NCBI RefSeq assembly: GCF_000420745.1
Contig: NZ_ATVN01000005.1
Span: forward strand, 62,001 to 126,000
Reading direction: 5' to 3'
From: Pseudorhodobacter ferrugineus DSM 5888
GTDB taxonomy: Bacteria > Pseudomonadota > Alphaproteobacteria > Rhodobacterales > Rhodobacteraceae
Length of the DNA: 64,000 nt
The translations under genes were made by a program, and so were the position numbers. Below, one piece after another: positions 57,272-64,000 of the stretch (positions within the stretch are counted from its first letter, which is position 1; each line of letters opens with the position of its first letter). Under the pieces are notes generated by a model, which was not told where the DNA came from, ran no database searches, and saw only the letters and a program-made list of their open reading frames with translations.

Positions 57272-57489
57272 TGAACGCAGCCCTACGCCAACATGCCATT
57301 GCCGTGTGCAATGCCAAAATTGCCACCAAAGGCGAGGGCGTGGGGCTGTCATTCTATGCGTTTTTTGCCAATAAAAACACAGATCCGGTGGGGTTGATGC
57401 AAGCTGCCGAATGGTGGATCAAAACCCACCGCCTTGATCATTTTGAAAAGGCCGTCAAAATCCGCGACATGATCGCCCGCGGCGACTGA
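57271..57489 (+). CDS. small conserved-looking protein after lpd
   Basis: 72 residues, mainly helical, ending KIRDMIARGD, with no signal or membrane segment. Its ATG shares one base with the lpd stop (TAATG) and it ends 4 bp before the MFS gene, so it lies in a tight lpd-small-MFS run. Real coding is supported by the operon-style fit and good amino-acid composition. I do not recognise the family with certainty. Confidence 0.65.
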   Translation: MNAALRQHAIAVCNAKIATKGEGVGLSFYAFFANKNTDPVGLMQAAEWWIKTHRLDHFEKAVKIRDMIARGD

Positions 57490-57493
57490 TTCC

Positions 57494-58672
57494 ATGCGCC
57501 CCGCCTCTCCCCTTGTCATCATTCTTGTCCTTTGGGGCGCGGGCCTTGGCTCTGCCGCGCAATTCGGCAAAATCTCCATCCTGTTCGACCGCATTGCCAC
57601 GCATTATGCAGGTGCTGGCGATGTCACCATCGGGTTGATCGTGTCTATCGTCGGTTTTGTCGGGTTGATCTTTGGCACCACGGCAGGCCTGTTGGTGCAA
57701 CGCTTGGGCTACCGCCGCGTCTTGGTTTGGGCCCTTGGGGCAGGGGCCGCGCTCTCGGCACTCCAAGCCCTTTTCCCGCCGCTACCCGTCCTCCTCGCCC
57801 TTCGCGCGATTGAGGGGTTTTCACACCTCGCCATCGTCGTCGCCGCCCCCGTGATGATCGCGCAAACCGCCAGCTTGCGCCACCAAGGGCTTGCCATGAC
57901 CCTATGGTCCAGCTTTTTCGCCGTGTCTTTTGCCCTGACCGCCGCCCTTGGCCTGCCCTTGGCGCAGGCTTACGGTGATGGGGCGCTGTTCATCGCACAT
58001 GCCGCCTATATGGCTGTTTTTGCAGGGCTTATATGGATATTCTTGCCAAGGGATACCGCCGCCGATACCCCGTTTCCAGCGGCCAAAACCTTGCTGAAAC
58101 AACATGCCACCATCTACCAATCGCCCAGGCTGTCGGCCCCAGCGATGGGGTTTTTCTGCTACACGCTCACCTATGTGGCCTTGCTCACGTTGCTTCCCCC
58201 GATGATCGGCGGCGCACATCAAATCCTGATCGCCACCGCCATGCCGCTGGTGTCTATCGCGGTGTCGCTGACCCTCGGCGTCTGGCTCTTGCGCTGGGTG
58301 CCCGCCATTCGCATGGTGCAGGCGGGGTTCGCTATCTCCGTCATCGCGACCCTGTGCCTTTGGGCGTTTTGGGGCCATGATGGGGCCATGATCGCCGCCG
58401 CGCTGACCCTCGCTGCCATGCTTGGCATCGTCCAAGGCGCCAGCTTTGCCGCCATCGCCCAGCTTAACCCCACCGCAGACGGCCGCGCCCGCGCCGCAGG
58501 GGCTATCGCGCAACTGGGCAACCTTGGTACCACCACCGGCACGCCGCTTTTGGCGGCCTTGATCGCGGGTCAAGGTGTGTCGGGTATGGCGCTGTTTGTC
58601 CTTATCCCCAGCGTGCTTGGCATCGCGTTTCACCAAATCCAAGCGCATCGCCGCACCTACATTTTCGATTAG
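57494..58672 (+). CDS. MFS transporter
   Basis: 392 residues, about twelve hydrophobic segments. The loop 2-3 motif is only partial (GTTAGLLVQRLGYRRVLV). Related to uncharacterised MFS permeases; substrate unknown. It starts 4 bp after the small protein gene and is followed by 183 bp with no gene. Confidence 0.85.
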   Translation: MRPASPLVIILVLWGAGLGSAAQFGKISILFDRIATHYAGAGDVTIGLIVSIVGFVGLIFGTTAGLLVQRLGYRRVLVWALGAGAALSALQALFPPLPVLLALRAIEGFSHLAIVVAAPVMIAQTASLRHQGLAMTLWSSFFAVSFALTAALGLPLAQAYGDGALFIAHAAYMAVFAGLIWIFLPRDTAADTPFPAAKTLLKQHATIYQSPRLSAPAMGFFCYTLTYVALLTLLPPMIGGAHQILIATAMPLVSIAVSLTLGVWLLRWVPAIRMVQAGFAISVIATLCLWAFWGHDGAMIAAALTLAAMLGIVQGASFAAIAQLNPTADGRARAAGAIAQLGNLGTTTGTPLLAALIAGQGVSGMALFVLIPSVLGIAFHQIQAHRRTYIFD

Positions 58673-58855
58673 GGGCCCAGCGGCCAACACCCCGAGCGTG
58701 TAAATTCGCCACGGGGACCGGAGTCCTGACCCCAATAAAACACTCCATTAAAACAAACAGTTGAAATAAGAACGACTGCAATTCAGGATTGCATTGATGC
58801 CAAAACTGCAGGATAGACAGGCAAGATTATCGGGCAGTCATGGGAAGGAGGCCTT

Positions 58856-59443
58856 ATGCGAATTCAACTGGGTTTGGGCGCGATTGGTGCGGCGCAACGC
58901 AGGCGTTTGATCCGCCGCGGTTCTATTATCCTGGGCGTTCTGGCCAGCATCTTTTCGTTTGTTACCATCGACCTTGCGCGGAATGATGCGATCTTTACGG
59001 TGGGGCTTACCGTGGTAGAAGCCAACACACCGCCGATTATTGAATTTCAACTGCAGAATTCATCCAATACGCCGATGACCAAACTTGAAATACGCTTCGC
59101 AATCTATGATCGTGCCGGAAACCATATCCGCACAAAAAACGAGGCAGGGGTTTGGGAGGCACTTGAAGAAAGCTATTTTACCCCTCTCGGCATGACCATT
59201 GGTCCAAATGCAGCCAAATACGGCGTTTTTCCGTTCTCGGCGCTGGAAAAACCTGTGGCCGAAATTGGGTTTGCCTTTGTCTGTGCGATTTTCGATGGCT
59301 CCTTTGGCATTGATCAAGTTCGGACAGAGATGGTCTTAACGAAAACGCTCGCAGGCGGTTTTGGCCAACAAAAGCACAGCACCGATGTTTACTACATCTC
59401 CTCGCCCAATTGCATGCCGCCCGCTCAGTTTCCGACAAAGTGA
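58856..59443 (+). CDS. membrane-anchored protein of unknown function
   Basis: 195 residues. An N-terminal hydrophobic anchor (SIILGVLASIFSFVTI, about 23-38) is preceded by Arg-rich QRRRLIRRG, so the bulk is likely periplasmic. The domain is beta-rich (VGLTVVEANTPPIIEFQLQN, MTKLEIRFAIYD in separate strands) and looks like an immunoglobulin-like fold, a guess. A single Cys pair is present (VCAIF, NCMPP). The ATG follows GGGAAGGAGGCCTT. I recognise no family. Confidence 0.75.
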   Translation: MRIQLGLGAIGAAQRRRLIRRGSIILGVLASIFSFVTIDLARNDAIFTVGLTVVEANTPPIIEFQLQNSSNTPMTKLEIRFAIYDRAGNHIRTKNEAGVWEALEESYFTPLGMTIGPNAAKYGVFPFSALEKPVAEIGFAFVCAIFDGSFGIDQVRTEMVLTKTLAGGFGQQKHSTDVYYISSPNCMPPAQFPTK

Positions 59444-59447
59444 TACT

Positions 59448-59476
59448 TTGACTGCGTTCTTCATACGTTCTTAATT
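59448..59476 (+). promoter_or_regulatory. uvrA promoter with LexA (SOS) box in the spacer
   Basis: TTGACT, a 17-bp spacer, then TTAATT. The spacer holds GTTC-TTCATAC-GTTC at 59456-59470, an exact alphaproteobacterial GTTC-N7-GTTC SOS box, so LexA would block polymerase. Confidence 0.85.
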
Positions 59477-59535
59477 TTTGGTTGGAGACTCAGGCAAAAC
59501 ATCCTATCTATGCCGCTGAAACATCGGGGGCTGGT

Positions 59536-62388
59536 ATGGCTGAGCAGAAGTTTATCGAAGTACGCGGCGCGCGGGAACACAACCTGAAAGGCGTCGATGT
59601 GGACATTCCACGCGATAAATTGGTTGTGATTACGGGCTTGTCCGGTTCTGGAAAATCCAGCCTTGCGTTCGATACGATCTATGCCGAAGGTCAGCGCCGC
59701 TATGTCGAAAGCTTGTCGGCCTATGCCCGCCAATTCCTTGATATGATGGGGAAACCCGACGTTGATCATATCTCCGGCTTGTCGCCCGCGATATCGATTG
59801 AACAAAAAACCACATCGAAAAACCCGCGCTCGACCGTTGGCACGGTGACCGAGATTTACGACTATATGCGCCTGCTGTTCGCGCGCACTGGCACCCCCTT
59901 CAGCCCCACCACGGGCAAACCGATCACCGCCCAACAAGTGCAGGATATGGTCGATATCATCATGGGAATGGAGGAGGGCACCCGCGCCTATCTGCTGGCC
60001 CCGATCATCCGTGACCGTAAGGGCGAGTATAAAAAGGAATTTCTGGACCTGCGCAAACAGGGGTTTCAGCGGGTCAAGGTTGACGGCACGTTTTACGACC
60101 TCGAAGACGCGCCCACACTTGATAAGAAATTCCGCCATGATATCGACGTGGTTGTCGACCGGATTGTTGTAAAAGAAGGTATTGAGACTCGGCTGGCCGA
60201 CAGTCTGCGCACTGCGTTGAACCTTGCTGATGGCATCGCCATTCTGGAACTGGCGAATGACGACGCCACCCGCACCACATTTTCCGAAAAATTTGCCTGT
60301 CCGGTGTCAGGCTTTACCATCCCCGAAATTGAACCCCGCCTGTTTTCGTTCAACGCCCCCTTTGGCGCGTGCCCTGTGTGCGATGGTTTAGGCGTTGAAC
60401 TGTTTTTTGATGAACGTCTGATCGTCCCCGATCAAAACCTGACGCTGGCCCAAGGCGCGCTGGCCCCCTGGGCCAAATCCAAATCCCCCTATTTCATGCA
60501 AACCATTGATGCCATTGCCAAACATTACGCGTTTGACCAAAAAGCCAAGTGGAAAGACTTGCCCGAAAACGTGCGCGAGGTGTTCTTGCGCGGCTCTGGT
60601 GAGGAAGAAATCAAGTTCCGCTATGACGAAGGTGGCCGCATCTATCAGGTCAGCCGCGTGTTCGAAGGCGTCATGCCCAATATGGAACGCCGTTTCCGCG
60701 AAACCGATAGCAATTGGGTGCGCGAGGAATTTGAACGCTATCAAAACAACCGCTCCTGCGGGGCCTGCAATGGCTACCGCCTGCGCCCCGAGGCTTTAGC
60801 GGTCAAAATCGCAGGCCTTCACGCGGGCCAAGTCGTGCAAATGTCGATTTCCGAGGCACATGACTGGATCAGCAGCGTGCCGGACCATCTGACCAATCAG
60901 AAGAACGAAATCGCCCGCGCAATCCTCAAGGAAATCCGCGAACGTCTTGGTTTCCTTGTGAATGTTGGCCTCAATTACCTCTCCCTCTCGCGCAATGCAG
61001 GCACGCTTTCTGGTGGCGAAAGCCAGCGGATCCGCCTTGCTTCACAAATCGGCTCGGGCCTTACTGGCGTGCTTTACGTCCTTGATGAACCCTCCATCGG
61101 CTTGCACCAACGCGACAATGACCGCTTGCTGACCACGCTCAAAAACCTGCGCGATCAGGGCAATTCGGTGCTGGTCGTCGAACATGACGAAGACGCGATC
61201 CGCTGTGCCGATTATGTGTTTGACATGGGGCCGGGCGCAGGTGTGCATGGCGGCACGGTGGTGTCACATGGCACGCCCGCGCAAGTCATGGCCGATCCGG
61301 CCAGCCTGACCGGCCAATACTTGCAAGGCACCCGCGAAATTGCGGTCCCCAAGGTGCGGCGCAAAGGGTCGGGCAAAAAGGTGACGGTCGTTAATGCCAC
61401 GGGCAATAACTTGCAAAACGTCACAGCCGATTTTCCGCTGGGCAAATTTGTCTGCGTCACAGGCGTTTCGGGCGGTGGCAAATCCACCCTGACCATCGAA
61501 ACCTTGTTCAAAACCGCCGCCACCCGCCTGAACGGTGCCCGCGAAACGCCAGCCCCTTGCGACACCATCAAAGGCTTTGAACACCTAGATAAGGTGATCG
61601 ACATCGACCAGCGCCCGATTGGCCGCACCCCCCGTTCCAACCCCGCCACCTATACCGGCGCCTTCACCCCGATCCGCGATTGGTTTGCAGGCCTGCCCGA
61701 ATCCAAGGCGCGCGGCTATTTGCCGGGTCGCTTCAGCTTCAACGTCAAAGGCGGGCGGTGTGAGGCGTGTCAGGGTGACGGCCTGATCAAGATTGAAATG
61801 CACTTTTTGCCCGATGTTTACGTCGAATGCGAAACCTGCAAGGGCAAGCGGTACAATCGTGAAACCTTGGAAGTTAAGTTCAAAAACAAAAGCATAGCCG
61901 ACGTTCTTGATATGACGGTTGAAGATGCCCAAGGCTTTTTCCAAGCCGTGCCAAGCATCCGCGAAAAAATGGATGCGCTGGTGCGCGTGGGTCTTGGCTA
62001 TATCAGCGTTGGCCAATCCGCGACGACCCTGTCGGGCGGCGAGGCACAGCGCGTCAAGCTGTCCAAGGAACTTGCCCGCCGCGCCACGGGCCGCACGCTC
62101 TATATTCTGGACGAACCCACCACCGGCCTGCATTTCGAAGACGTCAAAAAACTGCTCGAGGTGCTGCATGAATTGGTCGATCAAGGCAACACCGTCATCG
62201 TGATCGAACACAACCTTGATGTCGTCAAAACCGCCGATTGGGTCATTGATATTGGCCCCGAAGGCGGCGATGGCGGCGGCTATATCGTGGCCACCGGCAC
62301 CCCCGAAGATATCGCAGCGGTCGAGGCGAGCCATACAGGCCGCTACTTGCGCGATATGTTAAAGCCGCGCAAAGTGGCGGCAGAATAA
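59536..62388 (+). CDS. uvrA: excinuclease ABC subunit A
   Basis: 950 residues. DNA-damage sensor of nucleotide excision repair with two ABC ATPase modules: Walker [13 protein letters not shown] and [13 protein letters not shown], signature [12 protein letters not shown] and [12 protein letters not shown]. In the first zinc module the usual CxxC...CxxC reads Cys255-x2-Ser258...Cys279-x2-Cys282, with one ligand lost to Ser. The C-terminal zinc module is complete (CEACQGDG and CETCKGKR). The ATG at 59536 is where similarity begins; a nearer in-frame ATG exists. Controlled by the SOS box at 59456. Confidence 0.96.
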   Translation: MAEQKFIEVRGAREHNLKGVDVDIPRDKLVVITGLSGSGKSSLAFDTIYAEGQRRYVESLSAYARQFLDMMGKPDVDHISGLSPAISIEQKTTSKNPRSTVGTVTEIYDYMRLLFARTGTPFSPTTGKPITAQQVQDMVDIIMGMEEGTRAYLLAPIIRDRKGEYKKEFLDLRKQGFQRVKVDGTFYDLEDAPTLDKKFRHDIDVVVDRIVVKEGIETRLADSLRTALNLADGIAILELANDDATRTTFSEKFACPVSGFTIPEIEPRLFSFNAPFGACPVCDGLGVELFFDERLIVPDQNLTLAQGALAPWAKSKSPYFMQTIDAIAKHYAFDQKAKWKDLPENVREVFLRGSGEEEIKFRYDEGGRIYQVSRVFEGVMPNMERRFRETDSNWVREEFERYQNNRSCGACNGYRLRPEALAVKIAGLHAGQVVQMSISEAHDWISSVPDHLTNQKNEIARAILKEIRERLGFLVNVGLNYLSLSRNAGTLSGGESQRIRLASQIGSGLTGVLYVLDEPSIGLHQRDNDRLLTTLKNLRDQGNSVLVVEHDEDAIRCADYVFDMGPGAGVHGGTVVSHGTPAQVMADPASLTGQYLQGTREIAVPKVRRKGSGKKVTVVNATGNNLQNVTADFPLGKFVCVTGVSGGGKSTLTIETLFKTAATRLNGARETPAPCDTIKGFEHLDKVIDIDQRPIGRTPRSNPATYTGAFTPIRDWFAGLPESKARGYLPGRFSFNVKGGRCEACQGDGLIKIEMHFLPDVYVECETCKGKRYNRETLEVKFKNKSIADVLDMTVEDAQGFFQAVPSIREKMDALVRVGLGYISVGQSATTLSGGEAQRVKLSKELARRATGRTLYILDEPTTGLHFEDVKKLLEVLHELVDQGNTVIVIEHNLDVVKTADWVIDIGPEGGDGGGYIVATGTPEDIAAVEASHTGRYLRDMLKPRKVAAE

Positions 62389-62403
62389 AGCTTAAGGGGT
62401 GAA

Positions 62404-63396
62404 ATGGAACGGTTTTTCAAACTTTTGGGCCGTGGCCTGCAACTCACGGCCGCGTTCGGCTTGCTGCTTTGGGCGGTTTTTGCCGTTCATTATCAGCTGA
62501 AACCGCCGTTCCAAATGGCGGGAATCGTCGCCATCGCAGGCACCGCCCTTGTGATCCTGTTCCTCTCCAGCCGTGGCAAATGGCGCGGTGTCTGGCGCTG
62601 GATGGGCCTGTCCGCGCTGGTCATTTTCGGCTGGTGGTACACCATCACCCCGCGCAGCGACCGCGATTGGATGGTCGACGTATCGCGTGGTGTGACCGCC
62701 GAACCCGTCGCAGGCGGCCTGCTGGTCAAAAACATCCGCAACTTTGATTGGACCTCGGAAACCGACGCGACCGCCGCTTGGTATGACGCCACAGTCAACC
62801 CCGATGATATCACCTCGGTTGATATGCTTTTGTCGACATGGGGCAACCCTGACATTGCCCATGCGATTGTCAGTTTCGGGTTCAAAACCGGCCAACATAT
62901 TGCTTTTTCAGTCGAAACCCGCAAAGAGGTAGGCGAAACCTATTCCACCTTGGGCGGTTTTTTCCGCCTTTATGAACTCACTCTGATCGCCGCGGATGAG
63001 CGTGACATCGCCCGCTTGCGCACCGATCTGCGCGGCGAAACTGTCAGCCTTTATCCCATCGATCTGACGCTTGATCAACGCAAAGCGTTGTTTATGTCTT
63101 ATATAGATTTCGGCAGCCAACTTGCCGCACAACCGGCGTGGTACAACACCTTGACCACCAATTGCACGACCGTGCCGTATTTCATGGTTGCCGAATTTTC
63201 CAACCGCGTCACGCTTGACCGTCGCATGATGCTGCCCGGGCGTTTGCCGGAATACTTGCACGAATTGGGTGTGTTGGCAAAAGGCCAAGACATGGCACAG
63301 GTCCGTACCCGCGCCCGTCTTGGCGCGCTTGGCCCCGTGGGCCCTGACAGCGCCGCCTTTTCCAAATCGATGCGCCGCGCTTGGGTCACGCCCTAG
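62404..63396 (+). CDS. DUF4105 family membrane protein
   Basis: 330 residues. Two to three N-terminal hydrophobic helices (about 15-85) precede the DUF4105 domain, marked by TLTTNCTTVPYF (about 250-261) and the YIDFGSQLAAQPAWYNT region. The family lies in or near membranes; its Cys could be catalytic. It follows uvrA by 15 bp. Confidence 0.88.
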   Translation: MERFFKLLGRGLQLTAAFGLLLWAVFAVHYQLKPPFQMAGIVAIAGTALVILFLSSRGKWRGVWRWMGLSALVIFGWWYTITPRSDRDWMVDVSRGVTAEPVAGGLLVKNIRNFDWTSETDATAAWYDATVNPDDITSVDMLLSTWGNPDIAHAIVSFGFKTGQHIAFSVETRKEVGETYSTLGGFFRLYELTLIAADERDIARLRTDLRGETVSLYPIDLTLDQRKALFMSYIDFGSQLAAQPAWYNTLTTNCTTVPYFMVAEFSNRVTLDRRMMLPGRLPEYLHELGVLAKGQDMAQVRTRARLGALGPVGPDSAAFSKSMRRAWVTP

Positions 63397-63411
63397 GCGC
63401 GGCGCCCAAGA

Positions 63412-63621
63412 TCACCCTTTACGCATCGTGCAGCTGGAAATGCCAAAGATCGAATAGGCGGGGCAGGTGCGCGTCAAACCTGTGCCAAGCGCTATCACGC
63501 CCAGCACCACAAACACCCAACGAAAGCCGAACCCGGGCATCAGGAAAAACGCGGCCAAAAGCGCTACGCCAACTGCAATCCGCAACACCCGGTCAATACC
63601 GCCAACATTGGTTTTGAACAT
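63412..63621 (-). CDS. DUF2892 small inner-membrane protein
   Basis: 69 residues, two transmembrane helices, and the DUF2892 hallmarks N-terminal NVGGIDRVLRIAVG and CPAYSIFGISSC. The same fold forms the membrane part of YgaP rhodanese proteins. Function unknown. A TTGAT-N4-GTCA FNR-like site lies 69 bp upstream. Confidence 0.9.
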   Translation of the reverse strand: MFKTNVGGIDRVLRIAVGVALLAAFFLMPGFGFRWVFVVLGVIALGTGLTRTCPAYSIFGISSCTMRKG

Positions 63622-63689
63622 CTCATACTCCTAAGCGGGCAGGAATTGCCCTTACCCGCTTAATATAAATCATATTCCAATTATTGCAA

Positions 63690-63703
63690 TTGATCCAAGT
63701 CAG
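63690..63703. promoter_or_regulatory. FNR/ANR-like box upstream of the DUF2892 gene
   Basis: TTGAT-CCAA-GTCAG matches TTGAT-N4-GTCAA at nine of ten positions. It overlaps the stop codon of the next gene, which weakens the case. Confidence 0.25.
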
Positions 63704-64000
63704 CCGCGCCCGCGTTTTTCAAACCGAGGCAACATCGCACTGAAATCGCGGCCATTGCCATCCTCATCCTCAACAAACCGCGCATAGAGGGCAGCCGCCG
63801 CAGCGCCCATCGGCGTGTCTGCGTCCACCGCTTCGGCTGCTTGCTGTGACAGGCGCAAATCCTTCAGCATCAGTTCCGCCGCAAAACCGGGGGCATAGCC
63901 ATTGTCAGCCGGGCTTTTGGGCCCAACACCCGGGGCAGGGCAATAGGCGTTCATCGTCCATGAATAACCCGATGAGGTACTGACCACATCAAACATCTTT
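63700..64000 (-). CDS. mmsB: 3-hydroxyisobutyrate dehydrogenase, C-terminal part (5' end outside window)
   Basis: About 100 C-terminal residues of a 3-hydroxyisobutyrate dehydrogenase of the valine pathway. It has the all-helical C-terminal domain of this family with MLKDLRLSQQAAE and a tail ending DEDGNGRDFSAMLPRFEKRGRG in pieces. The frame continues beyond the window, so the first ~200 residues and the NAD-binding domain are not seen. Confidence 0.85.
   Translation of the reverse strand, partial: KMFDVVSTSSGYSWTMNAYCPAPGVGPKSPADNGYAPGFAAELMLKDLRLSQQAAEAVDADTPMGAAAAALYARFVEDEDGNGRDFSAMLPRFEKRGRG

Overview
The window is an ordinary, gene-dense stretch of chromosome from an alphaproteobacterium, most likely Rhodobacterales (Roseobacter/Rhodobacter group). 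The evidence is the mix and style of genes: a plant-type (class II) DAHP synthase, C4-pathway hemA behind a perfect FNR box, uvrA behind an alphaproteobacterial GTTC-N7-GTTC SOS box, a SqrR/BigR-type ArsR regulator, RF2 with SPY in place of SPF, and a roseobacter-like dispersed intergenic repeat. Coding density is high. I saw no prophage, insertion sequence, CRISPR array or rRNA operon.

Layout. 1-7.1 kb: 3' end of moaA, an AlkD-like protein, glmS-glmU, gph and a Rieske oxygenase, then a non-coding block of short palindromes. 7.1-11.7 kb: a SqrR-like regulator, purQ behind three 16-bp tandem repeats, and the dctB-dctD two-component pair, whose DctD lacks the GAFTGA region. 11.8-20 kb (minus strand): livK, livG, livF, a small unknown protein, livH and livM, followed by a dimethylglycine-dehydrogenase-like enzyme. 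20-24.5 kb: PQQ-type sugar dehydrogenase, GlxA-type AraC regulator, DAHP synthase and a PAS protein. 24.8-27 kb: yicC-gmk-gamma carbonic anhydrase. 27.5-31.3 kb: tRNA-Val, pirin, two identical tRNA-Asp genes, a Tat-exported sulfide:quinone reductase with a small membrane partner, and a GNAT enzyme. 31.5-38.4 kb: M20 peptidase, a small secreted protein, hemA, a RodZ-like protein, ispG and a DsbA-like protein. 38.5-45.7 kb: aminotransferase, amidase, PBP1A, prfB and a DUF2189 membrane protein. 45.8-49.2 kb (minus): M23 peptidase-bactofilin, and bcp-DUF455. 49.2-64 kb (plus, mostly): an AsmA-like giant, queA, MFS, DUF924, lpd, a small protein, a second MFS, an unknown anchored protein, uvrA and DUF4105; then a DUF2892 protein and a truncated 3-hydroxyisobutyrate dehydrogenase on the minus strand.

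Functional themes. Cell-envelope synthesis recurs: glmS/glmU precursors, amidase, PBP1A, M23 peptidase with bactofilin, RodZ-like and AsmA-like proteins. A methylated-amine theme is possible (Rieske oxygenase, dimethylglycine-dehydrogenase-like enzyme beside a Liv-type transporter, GlxA-type regulator) but is inference. Sulfide handling and oxygen response are supported by the sulfide:quinone reductase, the SqrR-like dithiol regulator and FNR-type boxes.

The least explained features are non-coding: an intergenic repeat family with at least eight copies, the purQ leader of three tandem mini-ORFs, and the palindrome cluster at 7.03-7.12 kb. I did not find a clearly new multi-gene system. The best leads are these elements, the GAFTGA-less DctD, and several small unknown proteins built into conserved operons.
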